A stretch of 55,305 nt of DNA from Haloferax elongans ATCC BAA-1513 (GCF_000336755.1 NZ_AOLK01000005.1:44904-100208); one strand, 5' to 3'. Numbered from the stretch's first letter, positions 32,478 through 41,007 are shown. Notes: generated by a model not told the origin, from the letters alone. Numbers and translations: made by a program.

Positions 32478-34192
32478 GGGTCGATAAATCCGAGCAGGTC
32501 ACCACCAGTGATGTAGTCAAAGCCAACGACGGCGAGGCCAGCCGGAAGGAACCAGAGCAGCGTCACGACTGTGAGGTCGATGAGCGTCTCTGGTTCGGGG
32601 TAGTTCCCCGGGACCTTCGTCACGTCGACCGCTGCGGCGTGTGGTTCTGTCGTTCGCCACCACTCGGTTGGGTCGTACTGGCCTCGAACGAGGGCCGGTG
32701 GGTTCGTGAGGGTAACGACGCCCTCACCACTGCTGTTGAGTGTTGTTGTCTGCGATTCAATCTCGACACGGCCGGTCGTTACCGGGTCGCCAGTCGCGTT
32801 GTTCGCCACGCTCGCGAGCACCGTCGCGTGAGTGGCGTTGGACTCGACGACAGCAAGCGTCAGGTTCGTTTCCCGGACGGTGCGGTGCGAGGACAGCGAA
32901 ACCGTTCGGGACTGTCCCCGAACGATTCCATGGACCTCAACCTCGCGGAAGTCCTCACCATCCAGCGTTTCCGAACTCACCGCGACGGACTCGGCGTGCG
33001 TGTAGGGGTCAGCAGTATCGAGGTCAACGTTCGGCGGTAGCGACGGTCCTGCCTGTTCTGGACCCCACGTTTTCTCGATGGTGAGGTGGCGGTCGGTTTC
33101 CGACTCTGATGGGACGGAGGGTGCCATTTTACTCGGGTACGCATGGACCTGGAGTGGTCGGACTGACGACGCAGCACGGCTGCTGCCGGTTGCAGTATCC
33201 GATTCCATCGTCCGCCAGCCGGGCGTGCCCGCGCTGTAGAACCACCAGTTGCTCCGAATCCGCGTGTCGTCGGCGACCGCAATGGTCGTCCACGGCGTAG
33301 CAGGGGAGACGACCGCGCCGGTTCGGGACGGTGCTGTGTCGAACCCGACACGGCTCCCTGAGACGCCATCCAGTCGGTTGACGACGACGTCTCGCGACGT
33401 ACTGACCGTCTTCGAGAAACTTGGGTGGTGCGTCTCTGTTTCCCATCCACCCCTGCACGTATCGAGTGTTCGGTTCCAGTCCTCGCACTCGCGAATGTGG
33501 TGGTCGAACTCAGCGGTGATCTCCGCTGTCACCGTCACCTCAGGCGACCCCGAAAGACCTGCGTAGTCGAGCGTCGCCGTATGACCACGACCTGTGTCGT
33601 GGGTCCGGTCCCCAGCCGACAGCGTGATGTCGGTGCTGGTACGCTTTAGCGACCACTTCTCTCTGCGGAGCCCAGTGTCGTCACCCTCGGGGATAACAAC
33701 TCGATAATCGCTGAGTGCAAGCACGTCTCCATCGGGTGCGACGTGCTGTGTCGTTCCGGTCCGGTGGTGAAGCACCGTCGAGGGCTGGACAGCAAAGATG
33801 CTGACAAACGCATCCTTGATGACCGTCCCGTCGCTCAGTGACGCACTCGCAGGATGGACTGAGGTTGTTCGGTCGCCAGGGGAGTAATCATCGAAGTCAC
33901 CGCGATTCCATTGTTCAACAGCCCGCGGTGGCTGTTCGAACGGCGTGTCGGTCGACCGCGTGAGTCGACGAATGAACTCCGATTTTGATTCCGCATCTCC
34001 GTCGAAATCATCGAGTGAGAGGTTCTCGGAGTCAGCATCGTCCGACCACAACCGCTGGAACGTCTCGTTTTCGATGTCGTACGCCGGACCATCAGCCGGG
34101 ATAACGGGGGCGAGACCACCACTCGCCATGACAGTCGAACAGCTCATCGCGAGCACCACAACGACAGCGACTGGCTGACGAATCGTGGTCAT
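32474..34192 (-). CDS. Large secreted, membrane-anchored surface protein
   Basis: The 572-residue protein starts MTTIRQPVAVVVVLAMSCST, a Sec-type signal, and ends with a hydrophobic helix near residue 540-560 (LTVVTLLWFLPAGLAVVGF), giving a large extracellular part held at the membrane. The exterior is beta-rich and Ser/Thr-rich with several N-glycosylation sequons (for example NLS, NRT, NLT, NAT, NNAT, NSS). Four cysteines occur in the DHHIRECEDWNRTLDTCRGG region, two of which could form a disulfide. The gene overlaps the lipoprotein gene by four bases. An adhesin-like or mating-pair role on the cell surface is plausible from context. Family not recognised. Confidence 0.6.
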   Translation of the reverse strand: MTTIRQPVAVVVVLAMSCSTVMASGGLAPVIPADGPAYDIENETFQRLWSDDADSENLSLDDFDGDAESKSEFIRRLTRSTDTPFEQPPRAVEQWNRGDFDDYSPGDRTTSVHPASASLSDGTVIKDAFVSIFAVQPSTVLHHRTGTTQHVAPDGDVLALSDYRVVIPEGDDTGLRREKWSLKRTSTDITLSAGDRTHDTGRGHTATLDYAGLSGSPEVTVTAEITAEFDHHIRECEDWNRTLDTCRGGWETETHHPSFSKTVSTSRDVVVNRLDGVSGSRVGFDTAPSRTGAVVSPATPWTTIAVADDTRIRSNWWFYSAGTPGWRTMESDTATGSSRAASSVRPLQVHAYPSKMAPSVPSESETDRHLTIEKTWGPEQAGPSLPPNVDLDTADPYTHAESVAVSSETLDGEDFREVEVHGIVRGQSRTVSLSSHRTVRETNLTLAVVESNATHATVLASVANNATGDPVTTGRVEIESQTTTLNSSGEGVVTLTNPPALVRGQYDPTEWWRTTEPHAAAVDVTKVPGNYPEPETLIDLTVVTLLWFLPAGLAVVGFDYITGGDLLGFIDP

Positions 34193-34220
34193 AAAAATGG
34201 ATTCTGGGAGGTGAGCTACC

Positions 34221-34697
34221 TCAGAACGGTTTCACGCACTGCGAGAAGCCGAAGCCCATCTGGCTACCGACTTTGTCGACCAGTTCTGGAGACGTGAGTG
34301 CGAGGACGACGATTCCAAAGCCGATGCCGGACATGACGAGCTTTTCTTTGGCGTTGTTCTTCCGTTCAGGGTTCCCGCCGGCGCGCATGTACGCCAGGCC
34401 GGACTTCCCCATGTAGTAGCCAGTCGCCGGAAGACCGAGACCAGCAACAGCTCCGAAAATCATCGTAATCCCAGTCTCGACGTTTGTGTCACAGTAGACA
34501 CTCCCGAGCTCCGACTGGGCCGCGGCTGGAGCGACTGCGACCATGAGGAAGGCAAGCCCCATGGCAAGTGACACGCAGTGTGTCGGCACTTGGGACGAGA
34601 GAGACGGGAGCCACGCCGTGAGGAGCGAGGGGATACTGTTGGAAGTGGACTGCTTGCGGGGCGAGTCGTCTGTGTCGAACGGTGGTTGGTTACTCAT
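34221..34697 (-). CDS. VirB2/TrbC-like pilin candidate
   Basis: ATG 34697 (MSNQPPFDTDDSPRKQ) is chosen because its ATGAGTAA overlaps the TAA of the upstream gene. The 158-residue product has a long leader ending in a hydrophobic segment and AAAQ cleavage-like site near residue 62, then two hydrophobic helices at about 75-98 and 120-140 separated by a basic loop (RAGGNPERKNNAKEK). One Cys lies near the start of the mature protein and one in the tail. Small size, two helices and long signal are the form of TrbC/VirB2 major pilins, and the position in the operon agrees. Confidence 0.6.
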   Translation of the reverse strand: MSNQPPFDTDDSPRKQSTSNSIPSLLTAWLPSLSSQVPTHCVSLAMGLAFLMVAVAPAAAQSELGSVYCDTNVETGITMIFGAVAGLGLPATGYYMGKSGLAYMRAGGNPERKNNAKEKLVMSGIGFGIVVLALTSPELVDKVGSQMGFGFSQCVKPF

Positions 34698-34971
34698 TGG
34701 TGTGTTCGTGTCGATGTGAGGTGGGTTCGAGCAGTGCGTCGAGGTCTTCCATGCTCGATGTCTGGGCAACCAAGTCGTCAAGGTCGTACCCAGCGCGGAG
34801 AGCAGCGTCGACCTGCCTGATGAGCTGACTCCGCTCGATCTCGCGAAAGGTCATCTGCTCGGTCAGTGCTTCGCGGAACATGCCTGACGCATTGACTCCG
34901 GCCGCCCAACTGAGGAAGAGAACATCAGCGGGTGTGACCGAAACAGTTGTTGTGACAGTTTTTTGCGCCAT
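34690..34971 (-). CDS. Small ribbon-helix-helix-like protein heading the operon
   Basis: The 93-residue protein starts MAQKTVTTTVSVTPADVLFL, a beta strand followed by two helices (WAAGVNASGMFREALTEQM; RSQLIRQVDAALRAGYDLDD), a layout like ribbon-helix-helix DNA-binding proteins, although the strand is longer and more Thr/Val-rich than usual. Its TAA overlaps the pilin start (34690-34697). As first gene of the conjugation-like operon it could regulate it or bind the transfer origin. It could equally be a structural peptide, so the role is an inference. Confidence 0.5.
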   Translation of the reverse strand: MAQKTVTTTVSVTPADVLFLSWAAGVNASGMFREALTEQMTFREIERSQLIRQVDAALRAGYDLDDLVAQTSSMEDLDALLEPTSHRHEHTNE

Positions 34972-35231
34972 TGTTCACGTGGGTGAATGTGGCCAATTCA
35001 TTGTCGGTCTGCGATTGTTGTAGTTTTGTTATTAGGTTTTCTATTCAGCTATTGGTGTGATAACTTGATTGTCTATATTTTTGGAATGTAGTTCATTGTA
35101 ATTCGTCTACACTTTCTCATTCACAGCATCCCCATATAAAATTGCATGTCTAGATATGCATCACGCAGATTGTAATATGGAGCAATGCATGCTTCGGTGT
35201 CATTATGTACTGTTGGCTTCCTTTGAACGTT
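34972..35231. promoter_or_regulatory. Divergent promoter region of the conjugation operon
   Basis: The 260 bases between divergent starts are A+T-rich in a G+C-rich module. TATA-like stretches occur at about 35020-35047 (GTTTTGTTATTAGGTTTTCT), 35074-35084 (CTATATTTTTG) and 35131-35141 (CCATATAAAAT). The first faces the minus-strand operon and the last faces the regulator gene at 35232. No perfect palindromic operator was noticed. Confidence 0.45.
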
Positions 35232-35519
35232 ATGCGACCACTCGTCCCGTGGATGAGCAAAGTTGACGATACGCTGCTGGAGTGGCTCGATGACCACGAT
35301 ATCGCTGCAACTCCGAAGGTAATCTGTGTCAACCTCGAGACGGCCGTGTCGTACTCACAGGTGAATCGACGCCTCTGGCGTCTTGAGGAAAATGACATGG
35401 TGTTCCGAGACCCGGATCGAAACGACTACTATGCAATTACCGACCTCGGGCGACGATATCTACATGACTCCGATGCCTCTGCAGCAGATTTTCCCGATAA
35501 GGCTAACGAACAGCAGTGA
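35232..35519 (+). CDS. PhiH1-repressor-like winged-helix protein
   Basis: From ATG 35232 (MRPLVPWMSKVDDTLLEWLD) the protein has 95 residues, all one winged-helix domain: helix DDTLLEWLDDHDIAATPKVI, recognition region TAVSYSQVNRRLWRLEENDM, wing VFRDPDRNDYYAITDLGRRYL, and a short acidic tail. The beginning and wing are like those of the halophage PhiH1-repressor group widespread in haloarchaeal mobile elements. It is transcribed away from the conjugation-like operon and is the obvious candidate to repress it. Nine upstream codons (from 35205) are open but belong to the promoter region. Confidence 0.7.
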   Translation: MRPLVPWMSKVDDTLLEWLDDHDIAATPKVICVNLETAVSYSQVNRRLWRLEENDMVFRDPDRNDYYAITDLGRRYLHDSDASAADFPDKANEQQ

Positions 35520-35653
35520 GCAGACCGCACAGCATACTTGAGAAAAATATTGTTTTATTTTTAACAGTTACACAAGTACCAGTGTAACTGTGGATAGATT
35601 GTCATTAGAGTGGTTTGGAACTCTTGCTTGTTGGTTCACTGGAGACGTTTGCC
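35520..35653. other. Spacer before a MITE-like repeat
   Basis: No gene is seen. A+T-rich sequence at 35541-35592 includes TATTGTTTTATTTTTAAC and GTTACAC...GTGTAAC arms (35568-35574, 35582-35588), a seven-base inverted repeat that could be an operator or transcript end. Confidence 0.35.
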
Positions 35654-35879
35654 ACCACAGTTTCGGAGGGTGGGAATTTTGCTCAGTTTTGTCGAGGACT
35701 ACAACTACACCTCATTTCTCCACAACTGCATCCGAGACATCCTGCGAATAATTGGATTGGCTTCTGACAATCACAGAGAATTAACCGATTTGGACAGGAT
35801 TTCTAGCTCACATTTCCCGTAATCTAGACTAATTCAGTGGCGAATCAACGCTAAACTGCCCATCCTCCGAAACTGTGGT
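35654..35879. mobile_element. MITE-like element, 226 bases
   Basis: Left end ACCACAGTTTCGGAGGGTGGG and right end CCCATCCTCCGAAACTGTGGT form a terminal inverted repeat with one mismatch, both written outward-in from 35654 and 35879. The interior has no credible frame. Size and ends fit a non-autonomous IS derivative. The parent IS is not in the window. Confidence 0.6.
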
Positions 35880-35881
35880 CT

Positions 35882-36046
35882 TCAGAGGGTGGACTGATTC
35901 CAACGAAGTAGCTGATTATCGCTAGGATTGTCGAGCGCCGTAAGGACATCACTCGTCTCTGCGATCTCTCGCTCGGGTTTCTCCGCGCTCTTGATGGCTG
36001 CGAGTAGATCGGCTTCCGTCAGCTCTGGATTCCGTCCACGGCCCAT
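35882..36046 (-). pseudogene. Truncated HTH gene cut by an IS end
   Basis: From ATG 36046 the minus strand reads MGRGRNPELTEADLLAAIKS, the start common to small haloarchaeal helix-turn-helix regulators. After about residue 35 the sequence passes into DNA matching an IS end (CTGATTCCAACGAAGTAG at 35894-35911, shared with 37954, 40451 and 40881). The expected recognition helix is missing, so the gene is broken. The frame then closes near 35882. Confidence 0.5.
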
Positions 36047-36056
36047 CTGTGCTGTC

Positions 36057-36193
36057 CGTCCACTACCCGAACACGCACCGACGGGAGCTGAAGAAGTTCT
36101 CCGTCGAAGAGATACGCGAACCACCAATCGGTCACCACCACCTCATCAAAGAGGCTCGTCGAGAAGGCGAACTCGTGGGGAAAATGAAGGTCA
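36057..36193 (+). pseudogene. Internal fragment of the IS4-like transposase
   Basis: This stretch parallels 39113-39248 inside the IS4-like transposase, including HRRELKKFSVEEIREP and REGELVGKMKV, with an internal deletion. Neither end of the IS is attached. It is an isolated relic, joined directly to an IS6 end on its right. Confidence 0.7.
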
Positions 36194-36209
36194 CTAACTA
36201 GACAGTGCC
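36191..36209. mobile_element. Solo IS6-family right end
   Basis: TCACTAACTAGACAGTGCC equals the last 19 bases of the IS6 element ending at 14413. No transposase sequence remains to its left, where an IS4-like fragment begins. It marks a deletion or recombination scar 48 bases before the protease gene. Confidence 0.75.
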
Positions 36210-36256
36210 AATCTGCCGAAGATTTTAAGTGATATTGGTTAGTTGATCTGAATGTA

Positions 36257-37465
36257 ATGTCGAGTGACATTTCGGACGAAATTGGTAGTATGGGTCGACG
36301 AAGGTTTATTCAATCAATGTCTGCGCTAGGAATTAGTGCTACTACACTTAATTTCTTAACTCAAGATGCTCTTGCAGAGGTTTCTGATAATCCTAAAGAT
36401 ATGGTTCCACGACTCAAGGCACTGCGGCATAAAAACCACGACGAAGTTAAAAAGGGTGCAAAGCCAGAGCGTGAGCCAGTCTTTTATTCAATTCCAAGAG
36501 ATCAGTGGGTTCAAACGGAGGCTCCATATGACGCTGCGAAAAAATTGGAAAGCCAACTTCCAAATGATCCCCAAATCCAAGTTATGATTCGGAAGAGTGG
36601 ACCTCGAAAGAAATCGAACTCTCACATTGAGGTCGTTCACGAAACAGTTGAAATGAACGGTGCTGAGATAAAGCCAGAAAGTTCACTTAATAGTCTTAAG
36701 GAGCAAACACCCGATACCATCTCTGGTTCTGTAGGAAAGGGGAAAAACCTAGTCGAGGTGAGTGGTATTCCAGTCCGCGTTAAAGAATCACGGGCCACAC
36801 TTGACGACAGAAATGAGTTCGAGGGAGAATATCATCCAACACCAGCAGGTTGCTGTATAACTAATCCTGTCCCCGACCCAGATGATGAAAATGTTACAGT
36901 TGGCTGTCCCGCTTATAACTCTGGCACGAGTACTGGTGGTTGGCTGACCTCTGGTCACCAATATGCCGGCGAAACAGATGTGAAAACGTGGCAGCCAGTC
37001 AATAAACTTACTGGCACTGATGTCTTGGGATATAATTCCGTATTACATGATCCTAATGAGGGAGATACTGGTGATTTTAGCTTTGTTGCAACAGATGGAA
37101 ACTTCGACAGGAAATATGATATCGCGGCAAGCTCAAATAATACCTATGAGGGCTGGTACCTTTACGGTACCTTAGGAATGGATAAGATAAAGGACTTAAA
37201 AGAAGACGGAACCCCAGTTTATAAACAAGGGATTCACACAGGTCGGAACCAAGGTGAAATTCTGAGTATTTCTAGTGATGACGTATATGTCGTCATTGAC
37301 TGTGATCGATACGAGGGGGACTCCGGTGGGCCATATTATTGGGTTGACGAATACGGAGAGTCTTATATGATTGGCATTCACCGGGGCAATTCCGCCGATA
37401 GTTATTCTGAGTCAAAGGGAACTCTTCTCCCCTGGATCGAGGCTAACACCGATATTTACGTCTGA
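36257..37465 (+). CDS. Tat-exported chymotrypsin-like serine protease
   Basis: The 402-residue protein has a Tat signal at residues 13-38 (GRRRFIQSMSALGISATTL), a propeptide-like region to about 190, and a trypsin-like domain: catalytic His in GGWLTSGHQY near 233, probable Asp in DTGDFSFVATD near 275, and Ser in YEGDSGGPYYW near 355. Two adjacent cysteines (GCC near 197) and C216 could form disulfides. These motifs are those of S1-type peptidases exported in the folded state, unlike subtilisin-type halolysins. The gene is much richer in A and T than the conjugation genes and lies among IS scars, so recent acquisition is likely. It may degrade extracellular protein or process surface proteins. 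Confidence 0.75.
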   Translation: MSSDISDEIGSMGRRRFIQSMSALGISATTLNFLTQDALAEVSDNPKDMVPRLKALRHKNHDEVKKGAKPEREPVFYSIPRDQWVQTEAPYDAAKKLESQLPNDPQIQVMIRKSGPRKKSNSHIEVVHETVEMNGAEIKPESSLNSLKEQTPDTISGSVGKGKNLVEVSGIPVRVKESRATLDDRNEFEGEYHPTPAGCCITNPVPDPDDENVTVGCPAYNSGTSTGGWLTSGHQYAGETDVKTWQPVNKLTGTDVLGYNSVLHDPNEGDTGDFSFVATDGNFDRKYDIAASSNNTYEGWYLYGTLGMDKIKDLKEDGTPVYKQGIHTGRNQGEILSISSDDVYVVIDCDRYEGDSGGPYYWVDEYGESYMIGIHRGNSADSYSESKGTLLPWIEANTDIYV

Positions 37466-37541
37466 GATAGTTTCATCTACTATACTTATTTGATTTTATA
37501 AGTACAAAAAACATTTACACATACAAAAGAATGTATTTGAC

Positions 37542-37949
37542 ATGTCCCCAAGCAAGAAACGCAGGTCGTTTATAATAACTTCCGCTTCAATCAGTAGCGT
37601 TCTACTCTCAGGATGCTCTGGTAGAATACCCAATTTCAATTGGGATGGAGAACGCTATAGTAATATGGAGTTAGTTGGCCGGAAAGTAACGCAGATTCCA
37701 GACGAAGCTGAATCCACTCCATTGTCAAGTTCTGCAATTCCAAACGAATCTCCAATTCGAGAAGCAGTGAGTATGGCAATGGAAGAATCCCCAGCATATC
37801 TCCGAGTCAGAGGGGAGGAGAAACAGAAGGTATTGTCCACACTGGATTCATTGCCCAAGTATTCTGATACGGATTCTAGAAAATTGATTGGTTGGTATAT
37901 CCAATCAGAAGACATATTTGTTAAATTGCATTATGAGATATTAGATTAA
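37542..37949 (+). CDS. Small Tat-type lipoprotein
   Basis: The 135-residue protein begins MSPSKKRRSFIITSASISSV and has LLSGC at residues 21-25, a lipobox, so it is probably a lipid-anchored outer-surface protein. The mature part includes a helical segment with SPAYLRVRGEEKQKVLSTLD and ends RKLIGWYIQSEDIFVKLHYE plus three residues. No family was recognised. It shares the low G+C content of the protease gene 76 bases upstream and could be its companion, for instance an inhibitor or cofactor. The stop lies three bases before an IS end, so the natural C terminus may have been lost. Confidence 0.55.
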   Translation: MSPSKKRRSFIITSASISSVLLSGCSGRIPNFNWDGERYSNMELVGRKVTQIPDEAESTPLSSSAIPNESPIREAVSMAMEESPAYLRVRGEEKQKVLSTLDSLPKYSDTDSRKLIGWYIQSEDIFVKLHYEILD

Positions 37950-37952
37950 CTC

Positions 37953-40470
37953 CCTGATTTCAACGAAGTAGCAGATTATCACTTGGAATATAACGATTCT
38001 TCAGACGGTGAACGGGAGGGCGGCTACCCGTCGGCCACCAGTATCAGAAACAAGACAGAAAAGCTATACCAGCTTGGCTTTCGTCTTCGAGATATTCTCG
38101 CTCACGCTCGGCTGCCCGCGTTCTGTCTTTCTCGCCCATTCACTCTGAGACAGTCCCTCGACTTCGACGATGGTGGTAGTCGATAGCTTCGGCGCGTTCG
38201 AGGGCCACACGTACGGCGAGATCGCCTCAAAACTCGGGTTCGGGAGAAACAACGACGACCGCTCTCAGGTGAAATACCATCTGGACGAATACCGAGAACA
38301 GCGGAAAAAGTCAAGTTGCTGCTCCAGAACGGGCCAGAAGTTTAGCCCCACCCGTCGGTACTGTTATAAGTCTCGTTCGATTAGAAATCGAGCGATAACG
38401 TGTCGGGGACGGGAGTAGACGACTTCGGAGCGCAACGACTTGAGTTAAATTTCTCCGAAACCGTCTATATCGACGGCCCGGTGACCGCGTCCATCGACAC
38501 GTGGCTACCGGGAACAGTGAATCCGCACATCACCCTCATCGCCGGTCTTCTGACCTTTGACGGCGAGATTCCCGACGACCGCGCAGAGTGGCACCACAAC
38601 TACATCCCCATCGAATCGTGGATGGCCGCCCACGTCGTCCGAGAAGTCAACGACTGGTCGATCAAGAAGTGCGCCGACCGCCTCGCCGCCGAGCGAGACC
38701 TGCCCGAGATGCTCGGGTTCTGGGCGAACAGCCCGGAAGAGGACGTTCACGCCATTCCTCCGAGCTACACGCAACTCCGCGACATCTGGGAGGAGACGTT
38801 CACCGCCCGCCACCGGGGTGCGGTCACGGTCATCGCGGAGCGTCTCGTTCCTGCCAAAGGAAGGCGTCGAGGTCGAAGAACCGACCGAAGACCACCCGAC
38901 AGTACAGGAACTGACCATCGAGAAGACGGCGGACGTGTGGGAACACGCCCGCCCGATGGTTCTCCGACACTGGCACCTGAAACGGTATCACAACTGGCAG
39001 GTGCCGGAAGCGACGTTCTACGACGCGCACGCGTATCTCGCCACGAGTTCAGACGACGTGTTCCCCGAATCAGGTCTCGGGAACATGATGGCGAAGTCCA
39101 ACCACGACCGCGTTCACTTCCCGAGTACGCACCGACGGGAGCTGAAGAAGTTCACCATCGAGGAGATACGCGAGCTGCACCAGGACGTGACCCGCGACCT
39201 CATCGCCGAGGCCCGGCGGGAGGGCGAACTCGTCGGGAAGATGAAGGTCGCCATCGACCAGACGAAGGGGCACCCGTGGACGGGTCACGTGGAACGGGAC
39301 GCCGACGGGAACAACCTTGAGCCGTGGGTTCTCGGCTACAAGAACGACAACGACACCCGCCCGCAACACTACTTCCAGTGGGCCAGCGTCCAGGTCGTCG
39401 GCCTCGACGTGCCGCTCATCCTCGACGCGATCCCCGTGAAGCGCGGCATGACGAAGGGCGAAATCGTGGACGAACTGATGGCGACCGCGAACGACCTGCT
39501 CCACGACCCGGAGATCGTCATGATGGACGCCGGGTTCGACTCGGCAGCAGCGAAGAACTCCGCTGAGAAACACGTGTCGTACTACCTGAATCGGGGTCTC
39601 GGGACGCTGACGACAAGCGGCGGATGCGCGAGATGTGGAAGAACCGCGAGACGGTTCGAATCGTCGAAGAGGAAGATCGGCCCGGTATGCCGACGCGCAA
39701 GACCATCTACGTCCCGCACATCCTCGCAAACGAAGAGGACGATGAAGACAGCGAGGGCGGGAGCGAACTGCGTCAGCAGCTACTCTCGGACTTCGAGGAG
39801 GCGGGCGGTGACGACGACCTCCCGGAGAAGTCGCCGTTCGACTCGCTCCTCGACGACATCCGCGAGGAGGAAGAAGAGGACGAAGACGAAATCGACGGCG
39901 CGGAGCAGTACGTCGTCTTCGAGACGAACCACCCACTCGCCAACAAGCGCGGCGGTCGGAACCGCGACACCATCCCCGAGCGCGAGCAGATACAGGCCGC
40001 TGCTCGGCTGGTTCGCAACTACGGGAACAGATGGGGTATCGAGAACGGCTACAAGAAGGTCGGCCACTTCTTGCCGCGTTCGGGGAGTAAAGACCCGGTA
40101 CTGCGGTTCTTCGGGTTCGCGTTCGCGGCGACGTTGTACAACTGCTGGCGACTGGTTGACCTGCTCGTGAAGCACTCCGTGGAGGACGATCCCGACTACA
40201 CGCCACTCGTGACGGCGTCGCGGTTCCTCGCTGTCGCGGAGGGCATGTTCGGTCTCGGGTCGAAACCACCGCCGGACTAACGCCGTGCCTTCCTCTGGTT
40301 TGCTGAATCGTGAGCGGCAGCGCTGTCCGGCGTTCGCCTGAATCAGCTTTCCGTTACTGCGTTCTGGTAAGTTACGATATCCGATAGAAGTTCAACTGGC
40401 TATTTTGCCGTCTGTGTCTCGAAACCGAGTGGGAACCAACCGATATCTACCCTACTTCGTTGGAATCAGG
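37953..40470 (+). mobile_element. IS4-like element, about 2.5 kb, degenerate
   Basis: The ends read CTGATTTCAACGAAGTAG at the left and CTACTTCGTTGGAATCAG at the right, inverted copies. Inside lies one frameshifted DDE transposase gene (38400-40280). The 450 bases before it are long for such an IS and include a short unrelated helix-turn-helix-like frame (38170-38330), so another fragment may be nested there. Related solo ends occur at 35894 and 40881. The element directly follows the lipoprotein gene. Confidence 0.65.
38400..40280 (+). pseudogene. IS4-like DDE transposase broken by two frameshifts
   Basis: Three successive frames together make one protein: GTG 38400 to about 38855 (VDDFGAQRLELNFSETVYID..., ending VTVIAERLV), about 38870 to 39600 (LPKEGVEVEEPTEDHPTVQE..., with KVAIDQTKG and IVMMDAGFDSA), and about 39605 to 40280 (DDKRRMREMWKNRETVRIVE..., with NRWGIENGYKK and LYNCWRLVDLL). 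The Asp of AIDQT, the Asp of MMDAGFD and the Glu of GIEN form the expected DDE triad, and the Y-x2-R-x3-E signature points to an IS4-like family. Two frameshifts near 38860 and 39600 inactivate it. Confidence 0.75.
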
Positions 40471-40617
40471 GTGGACAGATGGTATATCGATATACAGTGT
40501 ATAGATAGCCGCTACTCTCGAGCTCTTGGGAAGTCAAATGGGTAATTGTCGAGGGAGATGTGTGAGAATTTCTTGGGGACAGTGGTGTCGAACGCGTTGT
40601 CGCGCCCCTAGATCGTT
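40471..40617. other. Spacer of IS-derived or unknown origin
   Basis: No credible gene. TATCGATATACAGTGTATAG near 40482-40501 contains a GATATA/TATC-type dyad of unknown meaning. A minus-strand frame covering 40466-40819 runs through the IS605 footprint and is not considered a gene. Confidence 0.3.
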
Positions 40618-40665
40618 CATAGTGCGAGTGCATACCCCACGTCTCCAGGCGCGGGAGGAGGTCAA
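40618..40665. repeat. Footprint of the second IS605-type element
   Basis: The left part CATAGTGCGAGTGCATACC matches the left end of the IS605 element at 47.9 kb (CATAGTGCGAGCGCATACC), and the right part GGCGCGGGAGGAGGTCAA matches its right end at 49695-49710. The two half-hairpins are joined with nothing between, giving a single imperfect stem. It is a fused or internally deleted copy. Confidence 0.7.
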
Positions 40666-40880
40666 CTAGCTGTGGTTCGTGGAAGTACGCAGACTGAAGA
40701 GCTGTGGCTTCGGGCTGAGATGCGCTGAGAGTCGCATTTTCCCTTATTCTGCGAAAATAGTCAGTGATTTCACTATTTTCATTATTCAGTTGTCCGCGAG
40801 GGACAACAGAATTTAGCAAAAAATTGGCCAGAGACGTAGTAACATGAATAAATCGTATATCGCTATACCAAATTATTAGA

Positions 40881-40911
40881 CTGATTCCGATGAAGTATCG
40901 GGTTATCGCTT
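40881..40911. repeat. Solo end of the IS4-like element
   Basis: CTGATTCCGATGAAGTATCG followed by GGTTATCGCTTG matches, with changes, the outer end seen at 35894 and 37954. No transposase remains beside it. Confidence 0.55.
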
Positions 40912-40949
40912 GAATCTACAGTTCCCAAACTCATGTCTCTCAATCCACT

Positions 40950-41003
40950 ATTTGCATCATTCAATGCAAATTTATAAGTTATTTGCACTCCACAATGCAA
41001 ATA
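40950..41003. promoter_or_regulatory. Two palindromic operators around a TATA box
   Basis: ATTTGCAT at 40950-40957 pairs with ATGCAAAT at 40964-40971 (6-base spacer), and TATTTGCA at 40980-40987 pairs with TGCAAATA at 40996-41003 (8-base spacer). Both share the half site TTTGCA. The TATA-like TTTATAAGTT lies between them at 40971-40980, and the start codon at 41008 follows within five bases, so the transcript is probably leaderless or nearly so. A regulator bound here would block TBP and RNA polymerase. The HTH protein encoded just downstream is the best candidate. Confidence 0.75.
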
Positions 41004-41007
41004 GAGC

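Noticed and set aside
22778-34971. Provirus interpretation of the large operon
   Set aside because: No capsid, terminase, portal or tail-type protein is seen; the two ATPases, pilin-like and VirB6-like proteins fit a transfer apparatus better.
40466-40819. Minus-strand frame of 117 codons
   Set aside because: It crosses an IS4-like end and the IS605 footprint and has no coherent domain.
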